From an uncultured Pseudomonadota bacterium (GTDB lineage: Bacteria > Pseudomonadota > Gammaproteobacteria > Burkholderiales > SG8-39): 64,000 bases of DNA. Position 1 is the first letter of the stretch; every line of letters starts with the position of its first letter. Below, one piece after another: positions 44,042 to 52,721 of the stretch. The stretch spans positions 62,001 through 126,000 of the forward strand of contig CAIXPL010000001.1 in NCBI GenBank assembly GCA_903921325.1. The letters run 5' to 3'. The notes under the pieces were generated by a model that saw only the letters and a list, made by a program, of their open reading frames with translations, was not told the DNA's origin and ran no database searches. The translations under genes were made by a program, and so were the position numbers.

Positions 44042-44764
44042 TTAGTGAGCCGAGCCCAGATAGGCCGCGCGCACCTTTGGATTATCGCGCAAGTCGCTCG
44101 CACTGCCCGAGACGGTAATGCGACCATTTTCCAGCACGTAGCCAGTGTCCGCAATCTCAAGGGCGGCAGCGGCGAATTGTTCAACCAGCAGCATGGTCAC
44201 CTTGAGGGCCTTGAGGCGGGCAATGGTGGCAAATACCTCTTCAACGAGCTTGGGGGCAAGGCCCATCGAGGGTTCATCGAGCAGCAGCACATCCGGATTG
44301 AGCATCAGCGCACGTGCCATGGCGAGCATCTGTTGTTCGCCGCCGGACAGAGTGCCGGCCAGCTGTTGACGTCGTTCGTCCAGCCGCGGGAACAAATCGA
44401 ACATGCGCCTCAAGTCCGCATCGATATCGCCGCGCGCGCGCGCTCCGGTCAATCGCGGGAAGCCACCCAGCAGAAGATTGTCAGTCACGCTCAGGGTCGG
44501 GAAGACGCGCCGCCCCTCAGGTGAATGCGCCATTCCCTGGCGGGTTATTGCATGCGAAGGCCAGCCGGTAATGTCGGTCCCGGACAAGTGGATCGAGCCT
44601 GAGTGCGGTGCGATCATGCCTGAGAGTACCCGCAGCGTAGTCGTCTTGCCCGCGCCATTGGCACCGATCAGGGTGACCAGTGAACCGCGTGGCACTTCAA
44701 GGTTCAGCCCATGCAGCACCTGAACCTTGCCGTAGCCTGCGTGAAGATTGCTGACCGATAGCAT
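44042..44764 (-). CDS. livF: Liv-type ABC ATPase LivF (second importer)
   Basis: A 240-residue ATPase with Walker A GANGAGKTT, signature LSGGEQQM, Walker B VLLLDEPSMGLAP and the LLVEQFA segment. ATG 44764 (MLSVSNLHAGYG) is preferred; it lies 7 bp after the permease-ATPase fusion gene. It is the last gene of the second Liv importer and is followed after 81 bp by the oxidoreductase set. Confidence 0.94.
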   Translation of the reverse strand: MLSVSNLHAGYGKVQVLHGLNLEVPRGSLVTLIGANGAGKTTTLRVLSGMIAPHSGSIHLSGTDITGWPSHAITRQGMAHSPEGRRVFPTLSVTDNLLLGGFPRLTGARARGDIDADLRRMFDLFPRLDERRQQLAGTLSGGEQQMLAMARALMLNPDVLLLDEPSMGLAPKLVEEVFATIARLKALKVTMLLVEQFAAAALEIADTGYVLENGRITVSGSASDLRDNPKVRAAYLGSAH

Positions 44765-44771
44765 GCGAACC

Positions 44772-46769
44772 TCAGAGGGCGCTGGCACTTGCACCACCGA
44801 GGTAGGCCTCGATGACACGCGGATTGTTGCGCACCTCTGCAGGCACGCCTTCGGCTATCTTTTGACCAAAATCGAGCACAGTGATCGTGTCACTCAACCC
44901 CATGACCACGTCCATATGGTGCTCGATCAGGATGATGCTCACGCCTTTGTCGCGAATCTTGCCGATAATGGCGACCAATTCCACGATGTCGCTGGCGGTC
45001 AGCCCGGCAGCCGGTTCATCGAGCAGCAGCAGTTGCGGGTCAAGTGCCAGCGCGCGGGCAATTTCCAGCAGGCGCTGTTTGCCATAGGGCAGATTGCGCG
45101 CCTCTTCATTGGCCGATTCCGCCAAGCCGACGAAGTGCAGCAGGCTCATGGCACGGGCATGCGCCTCGGCCTCCTCACGCACCGAGCGCGGTGAACGAAA
45201 CGCGACGGCAAACAGGCCGCTGCGATAACTGTGATGCAGTCCGACCAGGACGTTGTCAATCAGACTCAGTTCACCAAATAGCTGAACATTTTGAAAGGTA
45301 CGTGCCAGTCCGCTCAACGCAATTGCCGGAGATTTGAGGCCTTCCAGCGAATGGCCGCAAAACAGGACCTGACCGGCGGTGGGTTGATAGATGCCCGTGA
45401 GTACATTGATGAACGTGCTCTTGCCTGAGCCGTTCGGGCCAATCAGGCCATGGATCGTGCCGCGCTGCACAGTCAGATCCACCTGGTCGAGTGCCCGCAG
45501 CCCGCCGAATTGCATCAGCACCTGCGAGACTTCCAGCAATGCCTTGTTGGTCTGAACAGCCTCGATCCGCGGGGTCCACTCCGCTACGGATAGCTCTGAC
45601 AATGGCGGCCGGGATGTCTGCTGGGTGCGGCTGCGAACCTGGGCCCGCATTTGTTTGAGAAACCCGACGATGCCATCGGGCAGGTAATACACGACAAACA
45701 GGATCATCACCCCGTAGATCGCGGCCCGGTAGTCGGTGATCTTGTCGAGTGCGATCGAAAACACATAGAAGCCGACACACAAGGCGACGGGAACGAGCAT
45801 GCGGCGGATCGAGTGCGTCCGACGCACCGCGGTGATCACGCCGGCCACTACGCCAATGACGGCCACGGTCAGTGCCGCACCGCGAAACAATTCGATATCA
45901 GCGAGCAGATTGGGCAGATAGACCACCACGATTGCGCCGATGATCGGTCCCAGACGGGACTTGCGCCCGCCCAGAGTGACAGCGAGCAGGAATTCAATCG
46001 ACTTCTCAAAACTGAAATTATTCGGCGCCAGGTAGACCTCGGAGTAGCTGAATAACGCGCCCGAGAGGCCGGCGAAGACCGCGCTGATCACGAAGGCAAG
46101 CACCTTATAGCGATAGACACTTACCCCCATGCAATCGGCCGCGATCGGGCTGTCGCGCAGCGCCTCGAAGGCGCGCCCGTAGCGCGAGGCAAGTATGCGA
46201 TTAATGACCAGTATGGAGAGGAGCAGAAACGCGAGTACAAGGACGCAGTACTCAAGCTCGCGCATGCGCGCAATGGGCATGCTGAAAAAAGGGAACCAAT
46301 CGGTATAGTTGCGCAGGTCGATAAACAAGAGCTTGGTGAGCGGAATGCCGCGTGCCCCATTGGTGAGAAAGTCCATTTCATTGATCAGTATCTGGACGAT
46401 CGTGCCAAAGGCCAGTGTCACCATGGCCAGATAGGGACCGGTGACCCGCAGGGCGGGCAGTGCGAGGAGGGCGCCAAATGCGCCTGCGATGATCGGTCCT
46501 GCGATCAGCGAGGGCAGTAATCCGAGACCGAGCTTGATATAGAAAACGCCCGCGGTATACGCACCGATGCCCCATAGGGCCGCGTGACCGATCGACACTT
46601 CGCCGGTATAGCCAAACACGACATCCAGTCCCATCACCAGAATGCTGTAGATGGCGATGGTGGTGATCAGGTGAATGTAATACGGACTGGTGATAAAAAA
46701 CGGCAGCACGAGGACGGCAAGTGCACCCACCGCGAGCAGCGCAATTCGACTGGCATCGGCGCGATTCAT
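44772..46769 (-). CDS. LivM-LivG fusion: ABC permease joined to ATPase
   Basis: A 665-residue single frame. Residues about 1-365 are a LivM permease (MGLDVVFGYTGEVSIGHAALWG). A charged linker of about 45 residues (region QMRAQVRSRTQQTSRPPLS) follows, then a LivG ATPase from about 410 (Walker A GPNGSGKST, Walker B LLLLDEPAAGLT, IEHHMDVV). The two are separate genes in the first importer of this window. Fusion ties the permease and one ATPase in fixed ratio. It overlaps livH by 4 bp (ATGA). Confidence 0.93.
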   Translation of the reverse strand: MNRADASRIALLAVGALAVLVLPFFITSPYYIHLITTIAIYSILVMGLDVVFGYTGEVSIGHAALWGIGAYTAGVFYIKLGLGLLPSLIAGPIIAGAFGALLALPALRVTGPYLAMVTLAFGTIVQILINEMDFLTNGARGIPLTKLLFIDLRNYTDWFPFFSMPIARMRELEYCVLVLAFLLLSILVINRILASRYGRAFEALRDSPIAADCMGVSVYRYKVLAFVISAVFAGLSGALFSYSEVYLAPNNFSFEKSIEFLLAVTLGGRKSRLGPIIGAIVVVYLPNLLADIELFRGAALTVAVIGVVAGVITAVRRTHSIRRMLVPVALCVGFYVFSIALDKITDYRAAIYGVMILFVVYYLPDGIVGFLKQMRAQVRSRTQQTSRPPLSELSVAEWTPRIEAVQTNKALLEVSQVLMQFGGLRALDQVDLTVQRGTIHGLIGPNGSGKSTFINVLTGIYQPTAGQVLFCGHSLEGLKSPAIALSGLARTFQNVQLFGELSLIDNVLVGLHHSYRSGLFAVAFRSPRSVREEAEAHARAMSLLHFVGLAESANEEARNLPYGKQRLLEIARALALDPQLLLLDEPAAGLTASDIVELVAIIGKIRDKGVSIILIEHHMDVVMGLSDTITVLDFGQKIAEGVPAEVRNNPRVIEAYLGGASASAL

Positions 46770-47665
46770 ACTTTCTTGATGCCCTTTTTACCAAACAGGC
46801 CGGAGGGTTTGACTGACAGCACAATCAGCAGCAGAACCAGTCCGGGGACGTCCTTGTAGCCTGTCGAGAGGTAGAACCCGGTGAGGGTTTCCGCCACACC
46901 GAGAATCATGCCGCCGACAAAGACGCCGAGTCCGCTCGAGAGACCGCCGATGATGGCCACTGCAAAGGCTTTCAATCCGAGCACTGCACCCATGTTGGCC
47001 CCGGTTAGAGTCACCGGCGCGACCAGCACCCCGGCCAGCGCGGCGGACACCGAAGAGAGCGCGTAGGAAAAGGTGATGACCAGGCGGGTGTTAATGCCCA
47101 TCAAACCGGCTGCATCCCGGTCGCTCGAGGTGGCGACCACCGCCTTGCCGTAGATTGATTTGCGATTGAACACTTCAACGGCCAGCGCGAGCGCCAGCGT
47201 GCCCAGTGTGATTGCGATTTCCATCGGCTGGATATGCACCGGGCCGATGGTGAGCGCGGTCTCTGTCAGGGGCGAGGGAAACTTCAACGCATCGCGGCCC
47301 CAGATGTTTTCCGCGAGATTGCGAAAAATAATGCCCAGGGCAATCGTCGCCATGATCCAGCCCGATTCCGAGCCGGTGCGAATCGCCTGGCGAACGCCGA
47401 GGACTTCCACGACCACGCCCTGTACGCAGCCAAAGGCGAGTACCACGGGCAGCATGAGCAGATACGCCAGCGGAGTGGCAATCGACTGACCAATCAGGAA
47501 ATTGACTGTCGTGAGACCGACCAGTGCCCCGAGCATCAGCGCCTCGCCTTGCCCAAAGTTAAGGGTTTGCGAGGTGGAGAATGTCAGTTGATAGCCGAAG
47601 GCGATCGCGCCGTAGATCATCCCGACCGAGATACCACTAACGATAAGCTGCGCGAGGATGTCCAT
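46766..47665 (-). CDS. livH: Liv-type ABC permease LivH (second importer)
   Basis: A 299-residue permease with about eight membrane segments: LIVSGISVGMIYGAIAFGYQ, QTLNFGQGEALML, and late AIIGGLSSGLGVFVGGMILG. It heads the permease part of the second Liv importer, 90 bp after the binding-protein gene with a strong hairpin between. Confidence 0.94.
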   Translation of the reverse strand: MDILAQLIVSGISVGMIYGAIAFGYQLTFSTSQTLNFGQGEALMLGALVGLTTVNFLIGQSIATPLAYLLMLPVVLAFGCVQGVVVEVLGVRQAIRTGSESGWIMATIALGIIFRNLAENIWGRDALKFPSPLTETALTIGPVHIQPMEIAITLGTLALALAVEVFNRKSIYGKAVVATSSDRDAAGLMGINTRLVITFSYALSSVSAALAGVLVAPVTLTGANMGAVLGLKAFAVAIIGGLSSGLGVFVGGMILGVAETLTGFYLSTGYKDVPGLVLLLIVLSVKPSGLFGKKGIKKV

Positions 47666-47704
47666 CAGTACTTCGAGTGGGGTGGGGTATTGAACAATGG
47701 TGCC

Positions 47705-47736
47705 GGGCAGAGCGCAGCATGACCGCGCTGCTGCCC
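47705..47736 (-). promoter_or_regulatory. Stem-loop between second Liv binding-protein and livH genes
   Basis: GGGCAGAGCGC (47705-47715) pairs with GCGCTGCTGCCC (47725-47736) with a single-base bulge and a 9-nt loop. It sits in the same relative position as the stem-loop at 29275-29312 in the first Liv operon, and no T-run follows. Confidence 0.55.
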
Positions 47737-47755
47737 AGGCTGATACAAGGTGGGA

Positions 47756-48955
47756 CTAGCCTTTCGGCTTGACGCGCACCGCCTTGTCTCCGGCAAGGTC
47801 TTCCGGGTGGGCAGCCACGACGCGCCCGCCTTTCACCAGCCCGAATACCGGAATGTTGGAGGAGATCGCTTCATGGTCAGTCGCGGAGAACGGACGATCG
47901 TAGGTGGTGACGACGCCTTCGACCCGGGTCTGCAGATTCTCAAGGGCGGCCAGAATTTTCGGTCCATCGGTGGATTTGGCCTGAGTGATTGCGGCAGCCA
48001 GCAGATAGGCCGAGTCGTAGCCTTGCGCCGCAGATACCGGCGAGGGCATGCGATCGCCGCCGTAGGCTTTGTGATAGGCGGCGATGAAGGCGGCGCGCTT
48101 GGGCGTTGTCGGAGCTTCAATGAACGTTTGCGGCATCATCGCACCGTCGCCATTGGCACCGGCCGTGTCGATGAATGTGGCCATCGACAGGGTCCAGGAG
48201 CCGATCAGCGGCACCTTCCAACCCAGCTTGGCCATGGCATTGGCAATCTGTGCCAGCTCCGGTCCGATGGCGTAGGTGAGAATCACATCGGCGCCAGCGC
48301 CTTTGGCTTTCAGCACCTGCGCGGTCATGTCGGTATCGCCAACGTTGAATTTCTCTTCAGTCACCGGCTTCACGTTCAGCTTGGCAAGGGCGGCCACGAG
48401 GTCGCTGCGACCCAGCATTCCGTAGTTCGTGGCGTCGTTCAGAATGGCCGGTTTCTTGAAGCCATGGCGCACAACCGCCTCTTCGGCAATCATCGCGCTC
48501 TGGATGCTGTCAGCGGCCGCATTGCGAAACACATAGTTGCTTTTTGCGTCCGGCCACTGGCGGGTGAGCACCGTGCCGGTGGCGACGTTGTTCAGTACAG
48601 GAATTTCAGCATCCTGGTAGAAGCGCTGGCTGGCCTGACCGACACCGGTATTGATGAACCCGAGGGTCGCGACCACCTGCTCCTTGTTGATCAATTCCTG
48701 GGCAATCTGCGCGCCGAGTTCGTTCTTTGCTTCGTCGTCGCGTTCAATCAACTGAATCTGGCGTCCAAGTACGCCGCCCGCCTTGTTGATTTCTGCCACG
48801 GCCAGCTTGACGCCGTCGCGCATGCTGACGCCCATCGAGGAGGAGCCCCCGGTAAATGGACCGGCCAGCCCGACTTTGATCGGGTCCGCGGCAGCAGCCG
48901 TGCCGGTGAGCAGGCACAGGGTGGCTGCGCCGCACAGCAGAGTCTTGATATTCAT
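47756..48955 (-). CDS. Liv-type ABC importer, periplasmic binding protein (second importer)
   Basis: A 399-residue protein with a signal peptide ending in GTAAAAD (about residue 23) and the type I binding fold (PIKVGLAGPFTGGSSSMGV). ATG 48955 is preferred because AAGGA lies nine bases upstream; ATG 48964 is nearly on top of it. It lies between the VanA-type Rieske gene and the permease genes, so it likely binds the oxygenase substrate. Confidence 0.93.
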   Translation of the reverse strand: MNIKTLLCGAATLCLLTGTAAAADPIKVGLAGPFTGGSSSMGVSMRDGVKLAVAEINKAGGVLGRQIQLIERDDEAKNELGAQIAQELINKEQVVATLGFINTGVGQASQRFYQDAEIPVLNNVATGTVLTRQWPDAKSNYVFRNAAADSIQSAMIAEEAVVRHGFKKPAILNDATNYGMLGRSDLVAALAKLNVKPVTEEKFNVGDTDMTAQVLKAKGAGADVILTYAIGPELAQIANAMAKLGWKVPLIGSWTLSMATFIDTAGANGDGAMMPQTFIEAPTTPKRAAFIAAYHKAYGGDRMPSPVSAAQGYDSAYLLAAAITQAKSTDGPKILAALENLQTRVEGVVTTYDRPFSATDHEAISSNIPVFGLVKGGRVVAAHPEDLAGDKAVRVKPKG

Positions 48956-49077
48956 GTGTCTCATTCCTTGTCATGGGTTGAGCCGGGTGTGGCTCCGCCT
49001 GAGGAAAAACAGGTCATGATGTCATTATCACGCCTCGAGCCGATAGTATAGCGGCGTTGGCGCGATCCGCACACGCT

Positions 49078-50181
49078 CTAGCTTTGTTCGGCGCGCAGAA
49101 GCTGATTGAGGACGCGTTTGTAACGCACCGGTCCGGCGTCGATTTCCAGTAACACCGGATCTAGCGTGCGATCGGCCTGGTCGAGAATGCGCTGCTGCGC
49201 CTCGATCACAGGTGCGTCCTGCTCTGCAAAGGCAAAGCGGCGCATTGTGGCAATCTTCTCCTGCAACGCCAGATTCAATGCCAGGTCCGTGGTCTTGACC
49301 CCGAAGCGCACGGCCGTGAAAAAATAGTGAGTGCTGTGCTGGTCGGCCGGCGTGAGCATATGCAGGGCATAGTAGCCGGTGCCGCTCATTGGCTCGGCCC
49401 CCACTGCGCAAATGCCGCTGATCAAGCGCATATTGCTTGGAGCCATCCAGCGCATGACAGTGAATTTGTCGACCTTGCCCGGGTGATCCGGCCAGAACTG
49501 CGCGAACATTCCGGGTGCCGCCACATTGCTTGCATGGCGGCTCACCAGCACATCGCGCCCCTCCTGGTCGCACTTGATCTGCGACTGCACGGTTTCGGCA
49601 TTGCCCAGAATGCCTTCATGCAGGTAAGAGGTATGGCTCAGGTCGAGCAGATTGTCCACAATCAACTGGTAATTGGCCGCAATCAATATGTAGTCAAGCC
49701 GCGTGCCATGCAGCGCCGGGGCTTCATCGAGCACTGAAAAATCCGGAATTTCGTCTGGCCGGGCAGGGGCGCCACCCATCCAGACCCACAGTGCCTTGTG
49801 TTTTTCCACCACCGGCCAGGATCGGACACGCGCCTGTGGCGGAATGCGTCGATTACCGTGCGGATTGAACACGCACGCGCCCGCGGCATCATATTGCAGA
49901 CCGTGATAGGGGCACTGCAGCTTGCAGCCCTCCACGATGTGGCCACGGCTGAGCGGGGCAAAGCGGTGTGCACAGCGATCCTCCAGGGCCACCCACTGGC
50001 CCTGGGCCGTCTTGAACAGGACGATCGGCTCACCGAGCACGGTACGCGGTGTCAACGGGCGTTGTGCGCAATCCTCAACCCAGCCGGCCATGTACCAGGC
50101 ATTGTGCAAAAAGCCGCTTGCAGTCAGTGGCTGCGTCACTGGTGGCCGCTCAGGCACCGTGGTTCTGCTGTCATCGGCCAT
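49078..50181 (-). CDS. Rieske oxygenase, vanillate O-demethylase (VanA) type
   Basis: A 367-residue alpha-only oxygenase. The Rieske ligands are in DRCAHRFAPLSRG and CPYHGLQYD. The iron site is in IVDNLLDLSHTSYLHEG (Asp, His, His). The opening FLHNAWYMAGW is typical of VanA and related O- or N-demethylases. GGAGGA precedes the ATG. It is first in the long leftward series with a Liv importer, a GMC complex and hydantoinase genes. A VanB-type reductase is not present, so the electron donor must be encoded elsewhere. The substrate is probably a methoxylated or N-methylated acid. Confidence 0.92.
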   Translation of the reverse strand: MADDSRTTVPERPPVTQPLTASGFLHNAWYMAGWVEDCAQRPLTPRTVLGEPIVLFKTAQGQWVALEDRCAHRFAPLSRGHIVEGCKLQCPYHGLQYDAAGACVFNPHGNRRIPPQARVRSWPVVEKHKALWVWMGGAPARPDEIPDFSVLDEAPALHGTRLDYILIAANYQLIVDNLLDLSHTSYLHEGILGNAETVQSQIKCDQEGRDVLVSRHASNVAAPGMFAQFWPDHPGKVDKFTVMRWMAPSNMRLISGICAVGAEPMSGTGYYALHMLTPADQHSTHYFFTAVRFGVKTTDLALNLALQEKIATMRRFAFAEQDAPVIEAQQRILDQADRTLDPVLLEIDAGPVRYKRVLNQLLRAEQS

Positions 50182-50269
50182 GCTGTCCTCCTTCGTCGAG
50201 TGGCGGTTCCGCGGTGCTGGAGAGGAGAGGGCGCCGCCAAGCCCGCCACCGCATGCCTGCCGCTCGTGA

Positions 50270-50920
50270 TTATCGTACCGCGGGTTCGCTCGGCGATGAA
50301 ATGACGGGGGCCGGCTGTGTTTCGGCCGGCAGCAGTTCGAACAAGCGGACGACCCGCTTCACATCGGCGGTCGTGGCCGCAATGTGAGTGGCAATGTCGG
50401 CTTCGGCCGGGGTCACCAGACCCATCAGATAGACCACCCCGCGATCGGAGGTAATGGTGACGTGCAGTGCATTTAGCCCCTTCACGCCCACCATGCGTGA
50501 TTTCACCTTGGTGCTCAGAACAAGATTGGGCGGCGCGCTGCTAACCACAGGTGGATTGATCACTTCAATCTGATCGTAGACTTCACGCACACCGTCCACG
50601 CTGCTCGCGAGGCTGGTGGCCTTGGTGCGCAGTGCGGCGCTGGTAACCTGACCGGTCAGCAGCACTTTGTGGTTGAACACGGTGGTGGCAATGCTGTCTG
50701 ATTCAACGACCTGATTGGCAATTTTGCCCTTGACGGTGAGATCGATCCGGTTGTCGCCGATGATCGTGTCACTGCTGCGCCTGTCCTCCACCAGATAGGC
50801 GGTGCTACCCGCACCGATCAGCAGCAATGGCACGGGAGCACAGGCGCCTAACAGCACACAGCTCAATATGATGGCGTGGCTGAGAGTGCGAGCGCGGCGA
50901 AGGGCAAACAGTAGCTTCAT
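50270..50920 (-). CDS. Dual-BON-domain lipoprotein (DolP/OsmY-like)
   Basis: A 216-residue protein. The signal ends in a lipobox LLGAC (Cys at about residue 28), then a glycine/hydrophobic patch, then two BON domains (DNRIDLTVKGKIANQVVES, VHNHKVLLTGQV-like segment; and LSTKVKSRMVGVKG, VYLMGLVTPAE). It fits the DolP (YraP) group that sits in the inner leaflet of the outer membrane and supports envelope integrity. ATG 50920 is chosen since AGGAG lies upstream and the signal then has the usual length. Confidence 0.88.
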   Translation of the reverse strand: MKLLFALRRARTLSHAIILSCVLLGACAPVPLLLIGAGSTAYLVEDRRSSDTIIGDNRIDLTVKGKIANQVVESDSIATTVFNHKVLLTGQVTSAALRTKATSLASSVDGVREVYDQIEVINPPVVSSAPPNLVLSTKVKSRMVGVKGLNALHVTITSDRGVVYLMGLVTPAEADIATHIAATTADVKRVVRLFELLPAETQPAPVISSPSEPAVR

Positions 50921-51214
50921 GGCGTGAACGTCTCCTGAATCGAGGGGCGGGGAGCGCTGAGGAGAGATGACCCTGGTGAGGACAGATGAGCACAGGCCAA
51001 AGGATACCTGCAGCAAGGCCCGCAGCATTGCATGCCACCGTTGCACGATCCACCAGCCCGTCAGATCAAACTGTAACATTCATGTAACCTTCAAGAACTA
51101 CCCTCGCAATCCCACTGGATCGGCCTGCGGCAGCTTGGCTGCGAGCGGATCGAGGGTATCGCCGCGGAGCGCGTTGGGTGTCTCCGTGATCTGTCGGCTC
51201 TCATTCACATTCGC
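50921..51214. other. 294-bp divergent promoter region, BON lipoprotein / porin
   Basis: It holds upstream signals for both genes. The only motif I can support is the 18-bp direct-repeat element at 51071-51088. No small gene is seen. Confidence 0.6.
51071..51088 (+). promoter_or_regulatory. Possible Pho box (CTGTAAC-4-ATGTAAC)
   Basis: CTGTAAC ATTC ATGTAAC is two near-identical 7-bp direct repeats with a 4-bp spacer, the layout of a PhoB binding site (11-bp period), followed by CTTCAAGAAC as a weak third half. It lies 127 bp upstream of the porin gene. Confidence 0.4.
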
Positions 51215-52663
51215 ATGATGAAAGTTGCCCGCAATGTCATCAGGTTGAGCCTGTTCCTGGCCATCGTTTGCGTGTTCGCGCATCCGGCGTTGGCGCAACC
51301 GGCGGCCGTCGCGGGCAATGCGGGCAGCGAAGAGGTGCGCGCCGAGGGTGCCAGCGAGGAGCGCTTCAACGCGTGGTTTCAGGCGACCTGGATCGAATCG
51401 CGTCACGGCAACTATTCGGCCGCGTACAGCAATTTGAACGGATCGACCAATTCGCTCAGCCGACTTGCCGAGCGCAGTTGGACGTTCTCCGCCAGCGCTT
51501 TCCTTGGTTTGCGCCTGTGGGAGGGGGGAGAGGCCTATCTGGTGCCCGACCTCATTTCGGAATTGCCGTTTTCCGATCTGAAAGGCCTGGGCGGGGCGAT
51601 CCAGAACGGCGAACTGGAAAAATCCGGGATGGCGCAGCCAACGCTCTACCATTCGCGGGCATTCATCCGGCAGACCTGGAATCTGGGTGGATCGATTGAT
51701 CGTGTCGATTCCGGACCGATGCAACTGGCCGGCGGCGTTGACTCGCGCCGGATTGTGTTGAGTGCCGGAAACATGGCGGTCATCGATGTGTTCGACAAGA
51801 ACAGCTACGCGGGTGACACGCGCGCGCAGTTCCTGAACATGGGCTTTCTCACCCATGCGGCCTACGATTTCGCTGCCGATGCGCGTGGCTATTCCGATGG
51901 CATCGCGGTTGAATATTACGATGGTCCGTGGGCGCTTCGCGGCGGGCGCTTTCTCACACCTCGCCAACCCAATCAGTTACGGCTCAATTATCAGATCGGC
52001 CAGTTCTATGGCGACCAGCTGGAGCTGGAACACCGCCACATGGTGCGCGAGTGGCCAGGCAAGGTGAAGCTGCTGGCCTACCGCAACCACGAGCAGATGG
52101 GGCGTTTTGACGATGCCATGGCCGCCTACAACGCGAACCCGTCGGTATACAACGCAGCCAACTGTCAAAGCTTTAACTACGGGTCGAACAACGCCTCGGC
52201 GCCGGACATGTGCTGGGTGCGCACCAAGCACATCAAGATGGGTGCCGGAGTTAATTTTGAACAATCGCTGCCCGGTGACATCGGGGTATTTGCGCGAGCA
52301 CTTGCCTCGGACGGCCAGACCGAAGTGTTTTCCTTCACCTCGGCGGATCGCTCGGCATCCTTCGGTGGGGTCATGCGTGGAACCGCGTGGGGCCGCGCAC
52401 AGGACGCAGTGGGGATCGGCTATCAGATGAGCTTTTTGTCAGGCAGTCACGCGGCCTATCTGCGTTCCGGTGGCATTGATGGGTTCGTCGGTGACGGTGC
52501 CCTCAAGTACAGCCCGGAGACGGTCGCAGAGATTTACTATAGTTGGGGGGTCACCAGGAATATTTGGTTGACCGCTGATTTTCAGCACATTGCCAACCCT
52601 GGGTACAATGCCGACCGAGGCCCGGTGGATGTCTACAACATGCGCGTCCATGTCGAATTCTGA
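51215..52663 (+). CDS. OprB-like carbohydrate-type porin
   Basis: A 482-residue outer-membrane protein with a signal peptide ending in HPALAQP (about residue 26) and alternating beta-strand pattern throughout. It ends in VYNMRVHVEF, with the terminal Phe typical of beta-barrels inserted by BAM. The sequence (NAWFQATWIESRHGNY, GGLRLWEGGEAYL-like, MQLAGGVDSRRIVLSAGNM) matches the OprB family, which admits sugars or other small solutes. A Pho-box-like element lies upstream. ATG 51215 and ATG 51218 are adjacent; the first is used. Confidence 0.85.
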   Translation: MMKVARNVIRLSLFLAIVCVFAHPALAQPAAVAGNAGSEEVRAEGASEERFNAWFQATWIESRHGNYSAAYSNLNGSTNSLSRLAERSWTFSASAFLGLRLWEGGEAYLVPDLISELPFSDLKGLGGAIQNGELEKSGMAQPTLYHSRAFIRQTWNLGGSIDRVDSGPMQLAGGVDSRRIVLSAGNMAVIDVFDKNSYAGDTRAQFLNMGFLTHAAYDFAADARGYSDGIAVEYYDGPWALRGGRFLTPRQPNQLRLNYQIGQFYGDQLELEHRHMVREWPGKVKLLAYRNHEQMGRFDDAMAAYNANPSVYNAANCQSFNYGSNNASAPDMCWVRTKHIKMGAGVNFEQSLPGDIGVFARALASDGQTEVFSFTSADRSASFGGVMRGTAWGRAQDAVGIGYQMSFLSGSHAAYLRSGGIDGFVGDGALKYSPETVAEIYYSWGVTRNIWLTADFQHIANPGYNADRGPVDVYNMRVHVEF

Positions 52664-52721
52664 TCATCAGGGTGATGTAACGGCAGGGCGGCTGCCGACA
52701 TCCCGGGTCGCTTCCACGACT

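Noticed and set aside
47750-49051. A 433-codon plus-strand frame opposite the second Liv binding-protein gene
   Set aside because: Mirror frame of a clear gene with signal peptide and Shine-Dalgarno.
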